From: SIG299 sp964632165
GTDB lineage: Bacteria; Bacillota; Clostridia; Lachnospirales; Lachnospiraceae
Assembly: GCA_964632165.1 (NCBI GenBank)
Contig: CAZWCZ010000008.1
Location: forward strand, 1 to 54,650
Reading direction: 5' to 3'
Length of the DNA stretch: 54,650 nucleotides
Made by a program: the position numbers and the translations under genes. Shown in pieces: positions 42,566 to 51,242 of this stretch (its first letter is position 1; every line of letters begins with the position of its first letter). The notes beneath the pieces are model-generated. The model searched no databases and was not told the origin of the DNA. It saw only the letters and a program-made list of their open reading frames with translations.

Positions 42566-43075
42566 ATGAGTGATAATTATAGTGTAAGAAAGTTTCAAAA
42601 TAGTGACGCAGATGAGGTATCTAAATTAATCATCAAGACTTTAAGAACAACAAACATAAAAGATTATTCTGAGGAATATATTGAAAATGATGTAAAAAAA
42701 TTTACTCCAAATGGTGTAATTGAACGTGCTGGCTGGACACATTTTTATGTTGTTTGTGATAAAGAATGTATTGTAGGATGTGGATCAATTGGTTCATATT
42801 GGGGAAAAGAAGATGAAAGTAGTTTGTTTAATATATTTGTATTGCCAGAGTATCAGAGTAATGGCATTGGAAGAAAGATAATTGAAACATTAGAGAATGA
42901 TGAATACTTTTTGAGAGCAAAACGTATAGAAATTCCTGCTTCAATTACAGCTTGTGAATTCTATAAAAAAATGGGATATACATATAAGAATGGTATTGAT
43001 ATCGTTGATGAAGAACAATTATTCCGTTTGGCTTCTTTTGCAGCACTACCTGTTGCACCAAGAGAGGCCGCATAG
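42566..43075 (+). pseudogene. GNAT acetyltransferase truncated at a prophage junction
   Basis: The frame starts at the ATG 42566 (GGAGG upstream). It has a good GNAT core: SVRKFQNSDADEVSKLIIKT, FNIFVLPEYQSNGIGRKIIE and ITACEFYKKMGYTYKNG. After DIVDEEQLFRL the last 14 or so residues (ASFAALPVAPREAA) come from antisense reading of the phage tape measure gene. Host sequence therefore ends near 43023-43031. Only the last few residues of the native protein are lost, so activity is still possible. The gene is AT-rich like its neighbours. Confidence 0.7.
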
Positions 43076-44154
43076 TCCTCTTGTACAGCAGTTGCCTTAG
43101 TAAAAGTCTTTGCCCCGGAAAGAGCAGCAAAGAGTTTACCAATATAGGTAAGTGCGGTAGAAATATAGCCTATCAATTTTGCAAGGATAGGCGTTACAAC
43201 CGTTAAGATCGGAGCAAACGCAGTAGCAAAGCTGTTTTTAAGCTGTGTCAAAGCTGATTTCAAAGTGGACAGGTCTGCATTTGTTTGAGAGGAATACTGT
43301 GCAAGATTATTGAATCCCTCTTTTACAGCAGTAATAATGCCCGACATGATTTGTCGGATTGCCATTCTCTTTAGCATACTACCAAGCCCTGTGATTTTCT
43401 TACCGAGTTTGTTAATAGCACCTACAGCACCAGTTGACGATTTTGAAAACTGCCGCATTTTGGAAATACCACCCTTGATTGCATTTACGCAACCTGAAAA
43501 GGCTTTTTTACCAACACTGCCTATTTTACTGAAGGCAGATTTTACGGCGTTGCCTACCCGTGCCAGTCTACTTGTAGAGCTACTTGCTGATTCAGCTTGT
43601 CCCTGCATTTCTGCAAGACGATCCCTTGCAGAAGCTAAAGCACTGCTGAGCTGAGAATATTCTGCTGTACTTGATCCCATTTGAAAAGCTGTACCGTCAG
43701 CTCTCATAGAGGCTTGTTCGCCCTCATATTCCGCTATTTTCCTTTTTGCAAGGTCAATATCGTACTGTAAAGATTGCCAAGAACGGGAGCTTTGTGCTAC
43801 TCCCATATCCTCCATTTTGATTTGCTTTTCTTCCAGCTTTGCAAGTTCGTTTTTTGCCTTTTGGATTTCAGTTGTAAGCCACTGATAACCATCTGTAGGC
43901 ACTTTTGTATTTGCGAGGCTTTCCATTTTCGCCTCAATGTCAGAGATAGTGCTTTCCAACGCCGTAGCCTTAGCATCAAAAGTTGCAATGGCGTTTGCGT
44001 TGCCGGATAAAGCTTTTTCAAAGGTAGGGCCAAGAGATTGAATTTTGGTATTCAGTGATTTTACGGCCCTTTGTAATTCAGAGCTGCCAGCCTTAAACCC
44101 TTGAGCATCTATCTCAGTATCAACGATAATCGAGCCGTCAGCGTGTTCTGCCAT
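42961..44154 (-). pseudogene. phage tail tape measure protein, C-terminally truncated
   Basis: 397-residue frame. It starts AEHADGSIIVDTEIDAQGF, typical of tape measure proteins from Firmicutes siphophages, with a long coiled-coil region and hydrophobic segments (AFAPILTVVTPILAKLIGYI). Family members normally continue well past the ATGSAAKEAKR segment. Here the phage part stops there and about 19 residues of antisense host GNAT sequence follow. GGAAGGTGA precedes the start. Tail length is set by this protein, so the truncated product cannot support a normal tail. Confidence 0.85.
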
Positions 44155-44171
44155 AGTATCACCTTCCTTTA

Positions 44172-44729
44172 TCAGCCGAGCATTGCGTTGAGCCTATCCT
44201 TTGCTTCCTGTTCCTCAGCCGTTAATTTAGGCTTGAGTACGCAAATATCTTTGTTTGCGTTCCAGTATTCACGTTCCCATTTCTCAAGTTTTTTGTTCTT
44301 TGCTTTTTTACCTCTGAGGCTAAGAACATGAGAAAACACGCCCTCTGATATTTCCATGAAGTAGCCCATAAAGGTCCACCAATGTACATAATCAGCAGTG
44401 CGTGTTTCAAAACCTGCAACCTTATTGAGTGCCGGAAACATGATGTTTTCGTCCTGTTCCCAATCCATAGTGCGAGGGGACTTTTTGTTGTCACCTGTTG
44501 CACCGTGGTCTATGAAGCCCAAAGCAACTTTGAAAGCTGCTTCGTATTGTGATTTAGGTATGCTGTCAAAATCCTTAAAGAGAATATATAGACACACATA
44601 AATCTTTTCTTCGTTTTCAAGTTCAGGATCGTTAAAAGCACAAACAATTTTGAGAATATCCCGAAAATCCGAGCGAATATTATACTCAACATTGTTTACG
44701 CTCAAAGACTTAGGGAGTTCACCAATCAT
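44172..44729 (-). CDS. bacteriophage Gp15 family protein
   Basis: 185 residues. Segments LPKSLSVNNVEYNIRSDFRDI, YILFKDFDSIPKSQYEAAF and ADYVHWWTFMGYFMEI match the Gp15 family found just upstream of the tape measure gene, in the position of tail assembly chaperones. TMDWEQDENIMFPALNKVAG is typical. It overlaps the preceding gene by an ATGA. The order Gp15 then tape measure is normal for these phages, so this local order is undisturbed. Confidence 0.85.
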   Translation of the reverse strand: MIGELPKSLSVNNVEYNIRSDFRDILKIVCAFNDPELENEEKIYVCLYILFKDFDSIPKSQYEAAFKVALGFIDHGATGDNKKSPRTMDWEQDENIMFPALNKVAGFETRTADYVHWWTFMGYFMEISEGVFSHVLSLRGKKAKNKKLEKWEREYWNANKDICVLKPKLTAEEQEAKDRLNAMLG

Positions 44730-45100
44730 TTCTTTTTGCCGTCCTTATGCTTACCCGTTCTGTACCCGTGTGTGTAGCGGTTAACCCTGTTGTTAATCTT
44801 CGTTGTTTCACGGTCAAACTGACGGGAGATATATTTACCTACTGCATCAAGTGCATTTTCACAGTAGAAACGCCCATTGACAGGAGAGAACGGATGCATT
44901 TTACCGAAAAACGCCTCACTGAAATTGCCGTCAAAAATGTAGTTGCAGGCTTCATACAGACGTCTGACTGCTTCCTGCATAGCAGCAGTTTCAGCCTCAT
45001 TCTTTTCATCAACAGTACCGTCAGGATTGATATTTACGTTTTCAAGAGGCGCTGTAATTTTGTCAAAGTCAGCAATCTTTTCATTGTAACGGTCAATCAT
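44726..45100 (-). CDS. phage tail-region protein, N-terminus disrupted
   Basis: 124 residues from the ATG at 45100 (MIDRYNEKIADFDKITAPLE). The open frame and phage-like sequence continue upstream to about 45195 (KKPTGIVVDDGSVRESILNK, EEIGVFYFRPTDV) with no start codon, bounded by an in-frame TAA at 45242-45244. Homologues I recall begin shortly before that segment, so the native start seems to have been lost. It sits before Gp15, where a tail assembly chaperone is expected. No ribosome site precedes the ATG, which may be an internal Met. Function unknown. Confidence 0.6.
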   Translation of the reverse strand: MIDRYNEKIADFDKITAPLENVNINPDGTVDEKNEAETAAMQEAVRRLYEACNYIFDGNFSEAFFGKMHPFSPVNGRFYCENALDAVGKYISRQFDRETTKINNRVNRYTHGYRTGKHKDGKKK

Positions 45101-45360
45101 ACCAACGTCAGTAGGACGGAAATAGAAAACGCCGATTTCCTCTCCTTGCTTATTAAGAATAGACTCTCTGACGCTACCGTCATCAACAACAATGCCGGTA
45201 GGCTTTTTAGGACGTTGCCGTGTCCTTCCGTCCGCACATTCTTAGGACCGTGCGTAGTCCAATTTTAAGTACCCCTGCCGGAGTTGCACCGGCTATACTG
45301 AAAAGGGCATATTAAACAGCAGAGCCTCCGAAACATCAGTCTTGAAAGCTCTGCTGTAGT
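45101..45360 (-). other. phage intergenic region with lost gene ends and two hairpins
   Basis: It holds the orphan 5' coding segment of the next gene (45101 to about 45195), a short hairpin GCCGG/CCGGC with 7-nt loop (45277-45293), and a second hairpin CAGCAGAGC/GCTCTGCTG (45317-45356). Genes for tail completion, tail tube and head-tail connectors would be expected here and are missing. Confidence 0.55.
45317..45356 (-). terminator. possible terminator after minor capsid gene
   Basis: Nine perfect pairs (CAGCAGAGC with GCTCTGCTG). Read on - it is followed by TTTAATATG, a weak U tract. Confidence 0.5.
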
Positions 45361-46374
45361 TTATTGATTGTTAAGTTTCCGGGCAGCAGCCGTAGCCTTA
45401 GCCGCCTCAGACCTATTCCATTTTGCAACGGTTATGCGGTCATTTAGTTTTTTAAGATTGTTATTTTCACAGAAATTGTTGTAGGCGTTATTGTGCTGTT
45501 GTAATTTCAACGCTGCTTTGCTGTATTCGTCTTGCAGTGTAGCTTTAACCTCTGCGTCCTCCGCAGCGTCTATAGACTCACGCAAACCGAGTACCTTTAG
45601 TTTCTGTTTCCTGATTCGTGCTTCAGCCGCCCTCTGTTTTTGTGAGAGGTCATAAACTTTTTTATTTTCCTCTGCATCAAAATCAGCGTAGGGGTTATGC
45701 TCAGGATCACCGGGACCGAAGGAGTGTCGGCAGTTCCAACCGCACAAGCCCTCACCTGTGCCGTAGCCTGTAGCCTCTGTGAATAACAGATAGCCGGGTG
45801 TTTTGCCTGTACGGGAGAACAGCTTGCCCTGCCACCAAAAGTGGTTAGAGGGGGTTTCTCCACCATCACCATAACGAGCGCCTATGTGGGCTGAGGTGCG
45901 TATCAAGTCCCAATCCCTCTCAATCATGCCTTGCATAGCCATATTACCGCTTGCCTGTCCTACGCCTGTACGCACAGCACGTAAAACAGCGGTTTCTATG
46001 GTGTCAACATGGCCCGTAGGATAATGCACCTTTGCCTGAGTGCTGATAATATCGTTTACCGCTTCTTTTACAGCCTGAGTGTATGACTGTGCGCCACTCA
46101 TAACCTTAAAATGTGCGGTGTCAAGGGTGTTGATAAGCTGTTGCTGACTTGCCTTTGCAGTGGTACGGGTAAAATTGTGGATTTCTCCGTTGGTGCGTTG
46201 GTAAGTATCTGTAAGCAGCTTTATCATGTACTCTGATTGTGCAAGGCTTACGGATTCAAGCCCGTGTGCAACATAAAAAGCGTTATCAGCCTCCCATGTC
46301 ATATAGTTCAAGAGGCTTGCGGAAAAGCATAATATTGTCAGTAAGCATAACGCCGTTGCGTTGCTTAAATTCAT
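45361..46374 (-). pseudogene. phage minor capsid protein (Phage_min_cap2-like), N-terminally truncated
   Basis: From about residue 25 the sequence is a minor capsid protein: TDTYQRTNGEIHNFTRTTA, KVHYPTGHVDTIETAVLRAVRTGVGQ, DLIRTSAHIGARYGDGGE, WQGKLFSRTGKTPGYL and YGTGEGLCGWNCRHSFGPGDPEHN. Family members carry about 100 or more residues before this. Here the frame opens with a hydrophobic sequence read out of frame from another phage gene that has its own ribosome site. The join is near 46290. The C-terminal 120 residues are a charged helical tail. Normally it links portal and capsid; both are absent here. Confidence 0.75.
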
Positions 46375-46396
46375 GCTTGAATGTTTCTATACGCAT
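46286..46396 (-). pseudogene. 5' fragment of a phage gene joined out of frame to the minor capsid gene
   Basis: An ATG with AGGTGGTG eight bases upstream starts MRIETFKHEFKQRNGVMLTD and runs 36 codons to a TGA in the join region. It overlaps the minor capsid frame. The good start signals with an abrupt end fit the 5' part of a deleted gene. Family not recognised. Confidence 0.5.
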
Positions 46397-46430
46397 ATTA
46401 TTGTTTTCACCACCTATCTTTTTTGTGCAA

Positions 46431-46463
46431 TAAAAAACCGCCAACTGTAGAACAGTCAACGGT
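46431..46463 (-). terminator. intrinsic terminator on the - strand
   Basis: Read on -, ACCGTTGACTGT pairs with ACAGTTGGCGGT (three G-U) over TCT and is followed by TTTTTT. It separates the head-associated gene from the fragments downstream. Confidence 0.85.
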
Positions 46464-46504
46464 ATAAAACAAAATATATGAAAACAGGGCGCATTTCTGC
46501 ACCC

Positions 46505-46560
46505 TGTAGCAAGCGCCCGGATTCGCACCGGGGCAGCGGCTAACACCACTTGCTCCTCCT
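46505..46560 (-). other. structured element with T-arm-like hairpin
   Basis: On -, AGCAAGTG pairs with CGCTTGCT and encloses CCCGG-TGCGAAT-CCGGG (46516-46532). It looks like a tRNA acceptor/T-arm without D or anticodon arms. A similar hairpin (loop TGCAACT) is at 45277-45293. It is not a functional tRNA; the role is unknown. Confidence 0.45.
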
Positions 46561-46566
46561 ACATTA

Positions 46567-46959
46567 CTACTTGCCGTTTCTATTATGCCATAAATTTATG
46601 ACTTTTTCAATCATCCGGCGTTCTTTCACGGTTAAATTTGTAGCCCCTTTTGGACCGTCATTTTCATTGTGATTATATCCGTGGTGAACGTGTGGCAACA
46701 TTCCTCTGTGCGGTTTATCTAAATCAATGGTTTTGGTGCGTTTGTTTTCCGTGTCATAGTAGGACACATATTTTGGAACACCTGCATTATTGACTGTGAC
46801 ATATACACGCCCCTTAGTCATGGTTTCAAGAGGAGCGTTTGCACTGTTGTCTGTACGCTGTACGAACTTAATGTTGCCCGATTTTAAGAGTGTTTTATAT
46901 TCCGTGCCGTAGGGCTTGCCACTCGTAGAAAAGCCACTTGAAGCACCTCTGCCGCCCAT
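46567..46959 (-). CDS. phage head-region protein of the MGGRGASSG type
   Basis: 130 residues. The start MGGRGASSGFSTSGKPYGTEY is a recurrent opening of small proteins encoded beside portal and minor head genes in Firmicutes phages. The middle has beta strands (GRVYVTVNNAGVPKYVSYYD). The C-terminus has several His residues (HVHHGYNHNEN) followed by a helix, which may bind metal or be a nuclease-like toxin domain; neither is shown. The ATG is nine bases after GGAGG, which lies within the end of the DUF4417 gene two bases upstream. Confidence 0.65.
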   Translation of the reverse strand: MGGRGASSGFSTSGKPYGTEYKTLLKSGNIKFVQRTDNSANAPLETMTKGRVYVTVNNAGVPKYVSYYDTENKRTKTIDLDKPHRGMLPHVHHGYNHNENDGPKGATNLTVKERRMIEKVINLWHNRNGK

Positions 46960-46960
46960 A

Positions 46961-47590
46961 TTACAGGGCCTCCGTTTTGGTACGAAATTTTTCTTGATAA
47001 GCTGTAAGCCTCACTATATTACCGTTACACTCCACCGGCACATTGCCGTAAAAGTAAATAAGTGAAGGCTGAAGTCTTGCAAGCATTTCATTGTAGCCGT
47101 CTATAAACAGCTTGCGGCTTTCCTTGCTGAGCTGAGTGCCAACAGAGGATATTGCCACAGTACCGCCTACCGGCTCACCGTCAAAGCACCAACTAAAACT
47201 ATCTCTGTCACTCCAACTGATTGTTGGTATAACAGTGATCCCGTTAGCCTGCCAATAAGCACCGAGCCAATGTTTACGGTAGTGATTGTATATTTGTACA
47301 GCCTTAGGAAAATCGGTGTATGTGGAAAAATCAGGCGTACAGACAACCTTAAATTTTCGGAGCATATCAAGATACGCATCCGGGTTGCTCCAACATCTTG
47401 TAAACTGATAATCGTCCACAAAGAAATGAAGCCCTTTGTCATAAGGCTGTTTACACGTTTTTGCATAGTTAAAACCAATAAACTGTTTAGCTGTTACGTT
47501 CTCAGGAAGAAGGCACGGAATATCATAAGTACCCGTACCGTCAAATATGCCTTTATTCAGATTTTCATAATTGCGTCCCTGTCGGTACAT
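46961..47590 (-). CDS. DUF4417 domain phage protein
   Basis: 209 residues. The sequence YRQGRNYENLNKGIFDGTG, the FIGFNYAKTCKQPYDKGLHF segment, PDFSTYTDFPKAVQIYNHYR, WLGAYWQANGITVIPTISWS and VAISSVGTQLSKESRKLFIDGY are diagnostic of DUF4417, a family common near terminase genes of Firmicutes phages. It resembles radical SAM-associated or nuclease-like folds but no activity is known to me. The ATG at 47590 follows AAAGGAGG; an in-frame ATG at 47611 overlaps it. It appears full-length. Confidence 0.85.
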   Translation of the reverse strand: MYRQGRNYENLNKGIFDGTGTYDIPCLLPENVTAKQFIGFNYAKTCKQPYDKGLHFFVDDYQFTRCWSNPDAYLDMLRKFKVVCTPDFSTYTDFPKAVQIYNHYRKHWLGAYWQANGITVIPTISWSDRDSFSWCFDGEPVGGTVAISSVGTQLSKESRKLFIDGYNEMLARLQPSLIYFYGNVPVECNGNIVRLTAYQEKFRTKTEAL

Positions 47591-47932
47591 GATAGCTGTG
47601 CCTCCTTTCATAATCTGCTAAAGAGGGTACGATCCGTTTTCTTCAGACCGCTAAAGAGAAATCATCCGAAAAGTTCACACACCCTGTACTTTATAAATCT
47701 AACCTCAGGGGCAAAGGATTCTAAGTCATAAACCTACTCTCATTCGAGAACCCAGCCGATTCCTTCGCAGGTTAAATTAAGCCCTTTACAGCAGTGGATG
47801 GCACTCTGTAAAGGGCTATGGATAGGGCCACGAAAAGCGGCAGAGGCTGGAGGCATACCTAAAGCCGCCTGCCAAAGCCAAAAATCCACGCTATCATAAT
47901 AGCATATACACACGGGACATTCGGGACAAATG
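47591..47932 (-). other. phage non-coding gap where HNH and terminase genes are expected
   Basis: About 340 bp with no convincing gene. A 12-bp hairpin AGCCCTTTACAG/CTGTAAAGGGCT (47780-47817) lies in the middle without a T tract on -. Short frames starting with Met on - stop after about 30 codons. In related phages this position carries an HNH nuclease and terminase subunits. Confidence 0.5.
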
Positions 47933-48349
47933 TTACTCGTTCTCCATATTTGATTTATCTATGTACCTGTAACAGGTCTTTTTTACGCTGTCTGCTGTGT
48001 TATTACCCCCAATATGTAAAGCAACCTGCAACCACGGTAAACCGTTGATAAAACGCAGAGTAAATATCTGTCTTGTAAGGCTGTCGGGAATAGTAGAGAT
48101 ATAGCACTCAAGCCTGTTACGTTCGTGTAAGCACTGTTGCTGTTTGGCTTGTATAATCATTTGCAAGTCAATAATATCTGCAACATAGCGTTCAATTTTG
48201 CTGTTGGAACGGTTAGGACTTCCGGGCATACCTGAGAGATTAGGAGAGGAAACGCCTGAGGCTTTTTGCTCAAGCTCTGCAAGCCTCTCCTGATCTAATT
48301 CTATTTCACGATTCAGCCAATATAGCTGAGATAATTCTTTTACTGTCAT
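47933..48349 (-). CDS. phage sigma-factor-like/RinA-type regulator (DUF1492-like)
   Basis: 138 residues. An N-terminal coiled coil (LYWLNREIELDQERLAELEQ) is followed by a helix-turn-helix region: YISTIPDSLTRQIFTLRFINGLPWLQVALHIGG and DSVKKTCYRYI. This is the pattern of small phage proteins related to sigma region 4, ArpU and RinA, which switch on late genes. It overlaps the chimera upstream by 4 bp (ATGA) and is normally encoded between the SNF2 helicase and the packaging genes, consistent with its position here. Confidence 0.8.
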   Translation of the reverse strand: MTVKELSQLYWLNREIELDQERLAELEQKASGVSSPNLSGMPGSPNRSNSKIERYVADIIDLQMIIQAKQQQCLHERNRLECYISTIPDSLTRQIFTLRFINGLPWLQVALHIGGNNTADSVKKTCYRYIDKSNMENE

Positions 48350-49635
48350 GCTGCTGTACCTTCCTTTACTTTTTGTATGCGGACTTTCAACGCCTCAAGT
48401 AAGCTGTCCTGAACGTCAGCTTTACCACCTAAAGACTTAATCACATCTTCATCAGTGCCGCCCTGTACTAAAAGATGATGAATAATCACAGGATAGGGCT
48501 GCCCCTGCCTGTGCAAGCGTTTATTTGTCTGCTGATACAGTTCTAAGCTGTCAGTTAATCCAAACCAAATTATGTGGTGTCCTCCGTCCTGTAGGTTGAG
48601 GCCATAACCGCAGCTTGCAGGTTGTACAAGTAGCAAATCTATATTACCGGCGTTCCATTCGTCCTCCTCAGCTTTACCCTCATACACTTTGACAGTGGAG
48701 TGTGTAGCTTTCAGAGCATCCAACAGCCGTGTTTTATCATGTTTGAAATTATAACAGATGTTGGACTTAAAGCCTGAAATTACAGCATGAACGTGTGAAT
48801 CAGCACATAAAGACGGGCTTATACCATTAGTGGTGTGGTAGAAAATACCTCTCCCTGCCTGTTGCTCAATACAGTAAAAATCTTCTTTGACGGCGTTTGC
48901 AACAGCAGGACGGTCAACCGTGTTGAGTGTGTAGCTCACATCCTCAGTCCAACCTTTACCGTTACAACCTGCGGTGTCGGCTCTGTCAATGCAGTTGCCT
49001 TGAATACAATATGTTGGCGGTCTTAATCCTCTTGAGCTTGCTTCTCTAAAACAGTCCTCAACAGGTCGGGTAGCGGTTTCCCACGGCGTTCTGCCCTGCG
49101 GATAATACCCTGACACGCCTTTGCGCTCAAAGAGTATTTCGGGTGCGGTAAGTCCTCCAAAATCTGCGACAAGTGCGATTCTGCGCCTACGCTGGGGTAC
49201 TCCCCAAAACTGAGCGTCAAAAACTCTCCAAGCGAGGGACCAATCCCCCCCCCTCTCACCGTAGAGGCATCCTGCCAAAGGCCAGCCTTTGTTAGGCATA
49301 GGAACAACGGGGACTTCTTCGCAGATGACACGTATCGTTTCTTGCAGGACTGCTCCGAAGTCTGCTCCTTTATTTGAGCTGAAAGCTCCGGGGACGTTTT
49401 CCCACACCATGAAGCGTGGTCTAATATCTTTTCCTGTTCTACCTCTGTCTGCATCTGCTTTTCTCATCTCCTTTATTATTCTGAGCTGTTCCATAAACAA
49501 GCCTGAGCGTTCTCCGGCAAGACCGGCTCTTTTACCTGCAACGCTTAAATCCTGACATGGGCTGCCTCCGATTATCACGTTTACAGGTGTAGCCTCAGCT
49601 CCATTGATTTTTGTTATATCTCCTAAGTGCTTCAT
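48346..49635 (-). pseudogene. chimera: DNA cytosine methyltransferase fragment joined in frame to SNF2 helicase C-terminus
   Basis: 429 residues from two proteins. Residues 1 to about 288 are a C5-cytosine methyltransferase with the catalytic motif GGSPCQDLSVAGKR, the ENVPG motif and PQRRRRIALVADF. It lacks the N-terminal SAM-binding FxGxG motif (about 50 residues) and the C-terminal motifs IX-X. Residues of about 292-429 are the end of a phage SNF2-type helicase (FKHDKTRLLDALK, PASCGYGLNLQDGG, motif VI QQTNKRLHRQGQ). The join is near 48765. Neither activity can be expected. The first codon is an internal Met and directly follows the stop of the gene before. Confidence 0.82.
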
Positions 49636-49865
49636 AAGCCCACTCCCTCAAAGTCATTAGCGGCTGAAGGATAACGGCTCTTTAACAATTCGTGTTCACA
49701 CTCAGGGCAGTAGTTACGCCAATCTCCGTATCCGTCTTTAACGGTAGCCCAACCACAGGAGCGTAAATGTTCTACAGCATCTTCAAATGCGTCCTGTTCG
49801 CACAGTTCTTTGTAGCAGTTATCACATACAGGTATGTATGATCCTGCAATTCGTTCTATTGCCAT
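49632..49865 (-). CDS. small phage protein with two CxxC pairs
   Basis: 77 residues. CDNCYKELC near the N-terminus and CPECEHELL near the C-terminus form a probable zinc ribbon. DAVEHLRSCGWATVKDGYGDW lies between. The last residues (after SRYPSAANDFEGVGL) may be altered, because the stop overlaps the truncated start of the methyltransferase fragment, a deletion join. Unknown function; small zinc-binding proteins are common in phage replication modules. Confidence 0.65.
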   Translation of the reverse strand: MAIERIAGSYIPVCDNCYKELCEQDAFEDAVEHLRSCGWATVKDGYGDWRNYCPECEHELLKSRYPSAANDFEGVGL

Positions 49866-49879
49866 TGGTTAGTCCTCCG

Positions 49880-50611
49880 TTAATAATCAATATCAAAGCT
49901 GGTATCGTCATCCACTTCCTCAACATCAAGTAAAATCTCTGTGCTGTTGTAGTAGAGGTTGGCAACAAAAGCCTCAAAGGTGGAGAGTGTACCAATCTTC
50001 AGAGTGTCCTTCAAATTGTGGCTGTTAAGGTAAAGGCTTGAAATTGTGGAGGTTTTCTTTTTACCGTAAACACAAAATCTAACCTCAATTTCGCCACGTT
50101 CTTTACCGCCAAAGTACTCACTTTCCAACGGATGATCTGCAAAACTGCAAGTATAAAGTGTAAAATTACCGTCCTCTTTAACCTCAAGGTCCGCTGCGTA
50201 TTCCTGACGTTCGTACTTTTCGGATTCATCCGTATTCTCAAGTACCCAATCACGATAACGTTTGAATATCTCAGACAAGCTGATATTTTCATGTTTCTGT
50301 AAAAGCACATCATTGAGTGACTGTTGTACTTTTTCGGCAATATCTGCTGAGTAGAGGTCCTGCACAATTGTTTTTACCGTCTGTGCAATAAAACCGTTGT
50401 ATGCCGAAAATCCACAATCAGCAGCAATTTTACTTACACTGTCCTGTACCTGCTTAGAGATACCGTTTCGGAATGTGTAGCTACTGAGTTCAGTAGTGAT
50501 AGCGTCCGTAACGGTCTTTTCAACCGTTTCTTCGATTTTTCGTTTTATTACTCCGTCAGTGTCAAGCTGTTCAAGTTTGTCTGATACAATTTTGGAAACA
50601 TCAATATTCAT
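49880..50611 (-). CDS. phage hypothetical protein
   Basis: 243 residues, not recognised. The first half is helical and rich in Val, Asp and Lys (VSDKLEQLDTDGVIKRKIEE), repeating a pattern of helices. The second half has beta strands (FTLYTCSFADHPLESEYFGG, GEIEVRFCVYGKKKTSTI). It ends in a very acidic tail. No signal or membrane segment. The ATG at 50611 follows GGAGG; a longer in-frame frame extends back into thyX and has no site. It may be a structural or DNA-packaging accessory protein, but there is no direct support. Confidence 0.65.
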   Translation of the reverse strand: MNIDVSKIVSDKLEQLDTDGVIKRKIEETVEKTVTDAITTELSSYTFRNGISKQVQDSVSKIAADCGFSAYNGFIAQTVKTIVQDLYSADIAEKVQQSLNDVLLQKHENISLSEIFKRYRDWVLENTDESEKYERQEYAADLEVKEDGNFTLYTCSFADHPLESEYFGGKERGEIEVRFCVYGKKKTSTISSLYLNSHNLKDTLKIGTLSTFEAFVANLYYNSTEILLDVEEVDDDTSFDIDY

Positions 50612-50615
50612 ACGC

Positions 50616-51242
50616 TTAATCCTCCAAAATGCCGTCAAACACAACAGGCAGTTTTTTTTGCAGGGCTTCACAAAGCGGAATAGCAACCTCTCTCATTTGA
50701 GGGTGGGCTGCCTTTGCACAGCGGAGCTTGAAAAAGTGACGCCATTCTCTGAGGTTAGCGGTCATAACAACCTCTGTTTTGAGGCTGTTAGGTAAAACAG
50801 CTCTTGCCTCCTGAGGAGTGCAGCCCCACTCTAAAAGGTTGAAGTAAGCCCCCTCAGCCGTCATGCAAGCCTCTTTCCATTCGTCATAACCAAACGTATC
50901 AGGCTGAAGGTAAAACGGCTCAATGACGGTAATTTCGCTATTAAAATCGTCCTTAGAGTAGTTGCAGTAGCGTGTGCTTTCCTGACAGTAGGAAGCTAAC
51001 CTGTGCCTCACGATTTCGTGAGATACACCACGATCACAGATAAACTTAACCGTGATATTGAAATGCTCAAGGACGGCTTCGTGTCCTCTGCTGATAATGC
51101 TTTTTACAAAAGCACGGCAGGATTCGTCCGTTATTTTCTTTTCGGACTTGTAACAGGTACGTCCGCAAAGCTCAATGTGTTTCAACACTGCCTCAGAGCT
51201 GAGGTCAGTGAGAATTTCAAAACCGGGTTTTATAATCTTCAT
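50616..51242 (-). CDS. thyX: flavin-dependent thymidylate synthase
   Basis: 208 residues. It makes dTMP from dUMP using FAD and methylene-tetrahydrofolate. The ThyX signature is RHRLASYCQESTRY (RHRxxSxxxxSxR). Other conserved parts: SRGHEAVLEHFNITVKF, with the residues that bind FAD and dUMP; ARAVLPNSLKTEVVMTANLREWRHFFKLR. It appears full-length and intact. Phages often carry ThyX to supply thymidine during replication; here it survives in a decayed prophage and could serve the host. It overlaps the preceding membrane protein gene by ATGA. Confidence 0.93.
   Translation of the reverse strand: MKIIKPGFEILTDLSSEAVLKHIELCGRTCYKSEKKITDESCRAFVKSIISRGHEAVLEHFNITVKFICDRGVSHEIVRHRLASYCQESTRYCNYSKDDFNSEITVIEPFYLQPDTFGYDEWKEACMTAEGAYFNLLEWGCTPQEARAVLPNSLKTEVVMTANLREWRHFFKLRCAKAAHPQMREVAIPLCEALQKKLPVVFDGILED

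Noticed and set aside
44747..45268. 173-codon frame on the + strand inside the prophage
   Set aside because: Antisense to a recognisable phage gene continuing into Gp15; no ribosome site.
46505..46560. tRNA gene or cobalamin riboswitch
   Set aside because: The T-arm-like hairpin resembles the CCGGTGNAAnTCCGG part of both, but D and anticodon arms are missing and the remaining riboswitch core is not present.
47780..47817. Terminator of the RinA-like gene
   Set aside because: A good 12-bp stem, but no T tract on the - strand and about 115 bp from the gene end.
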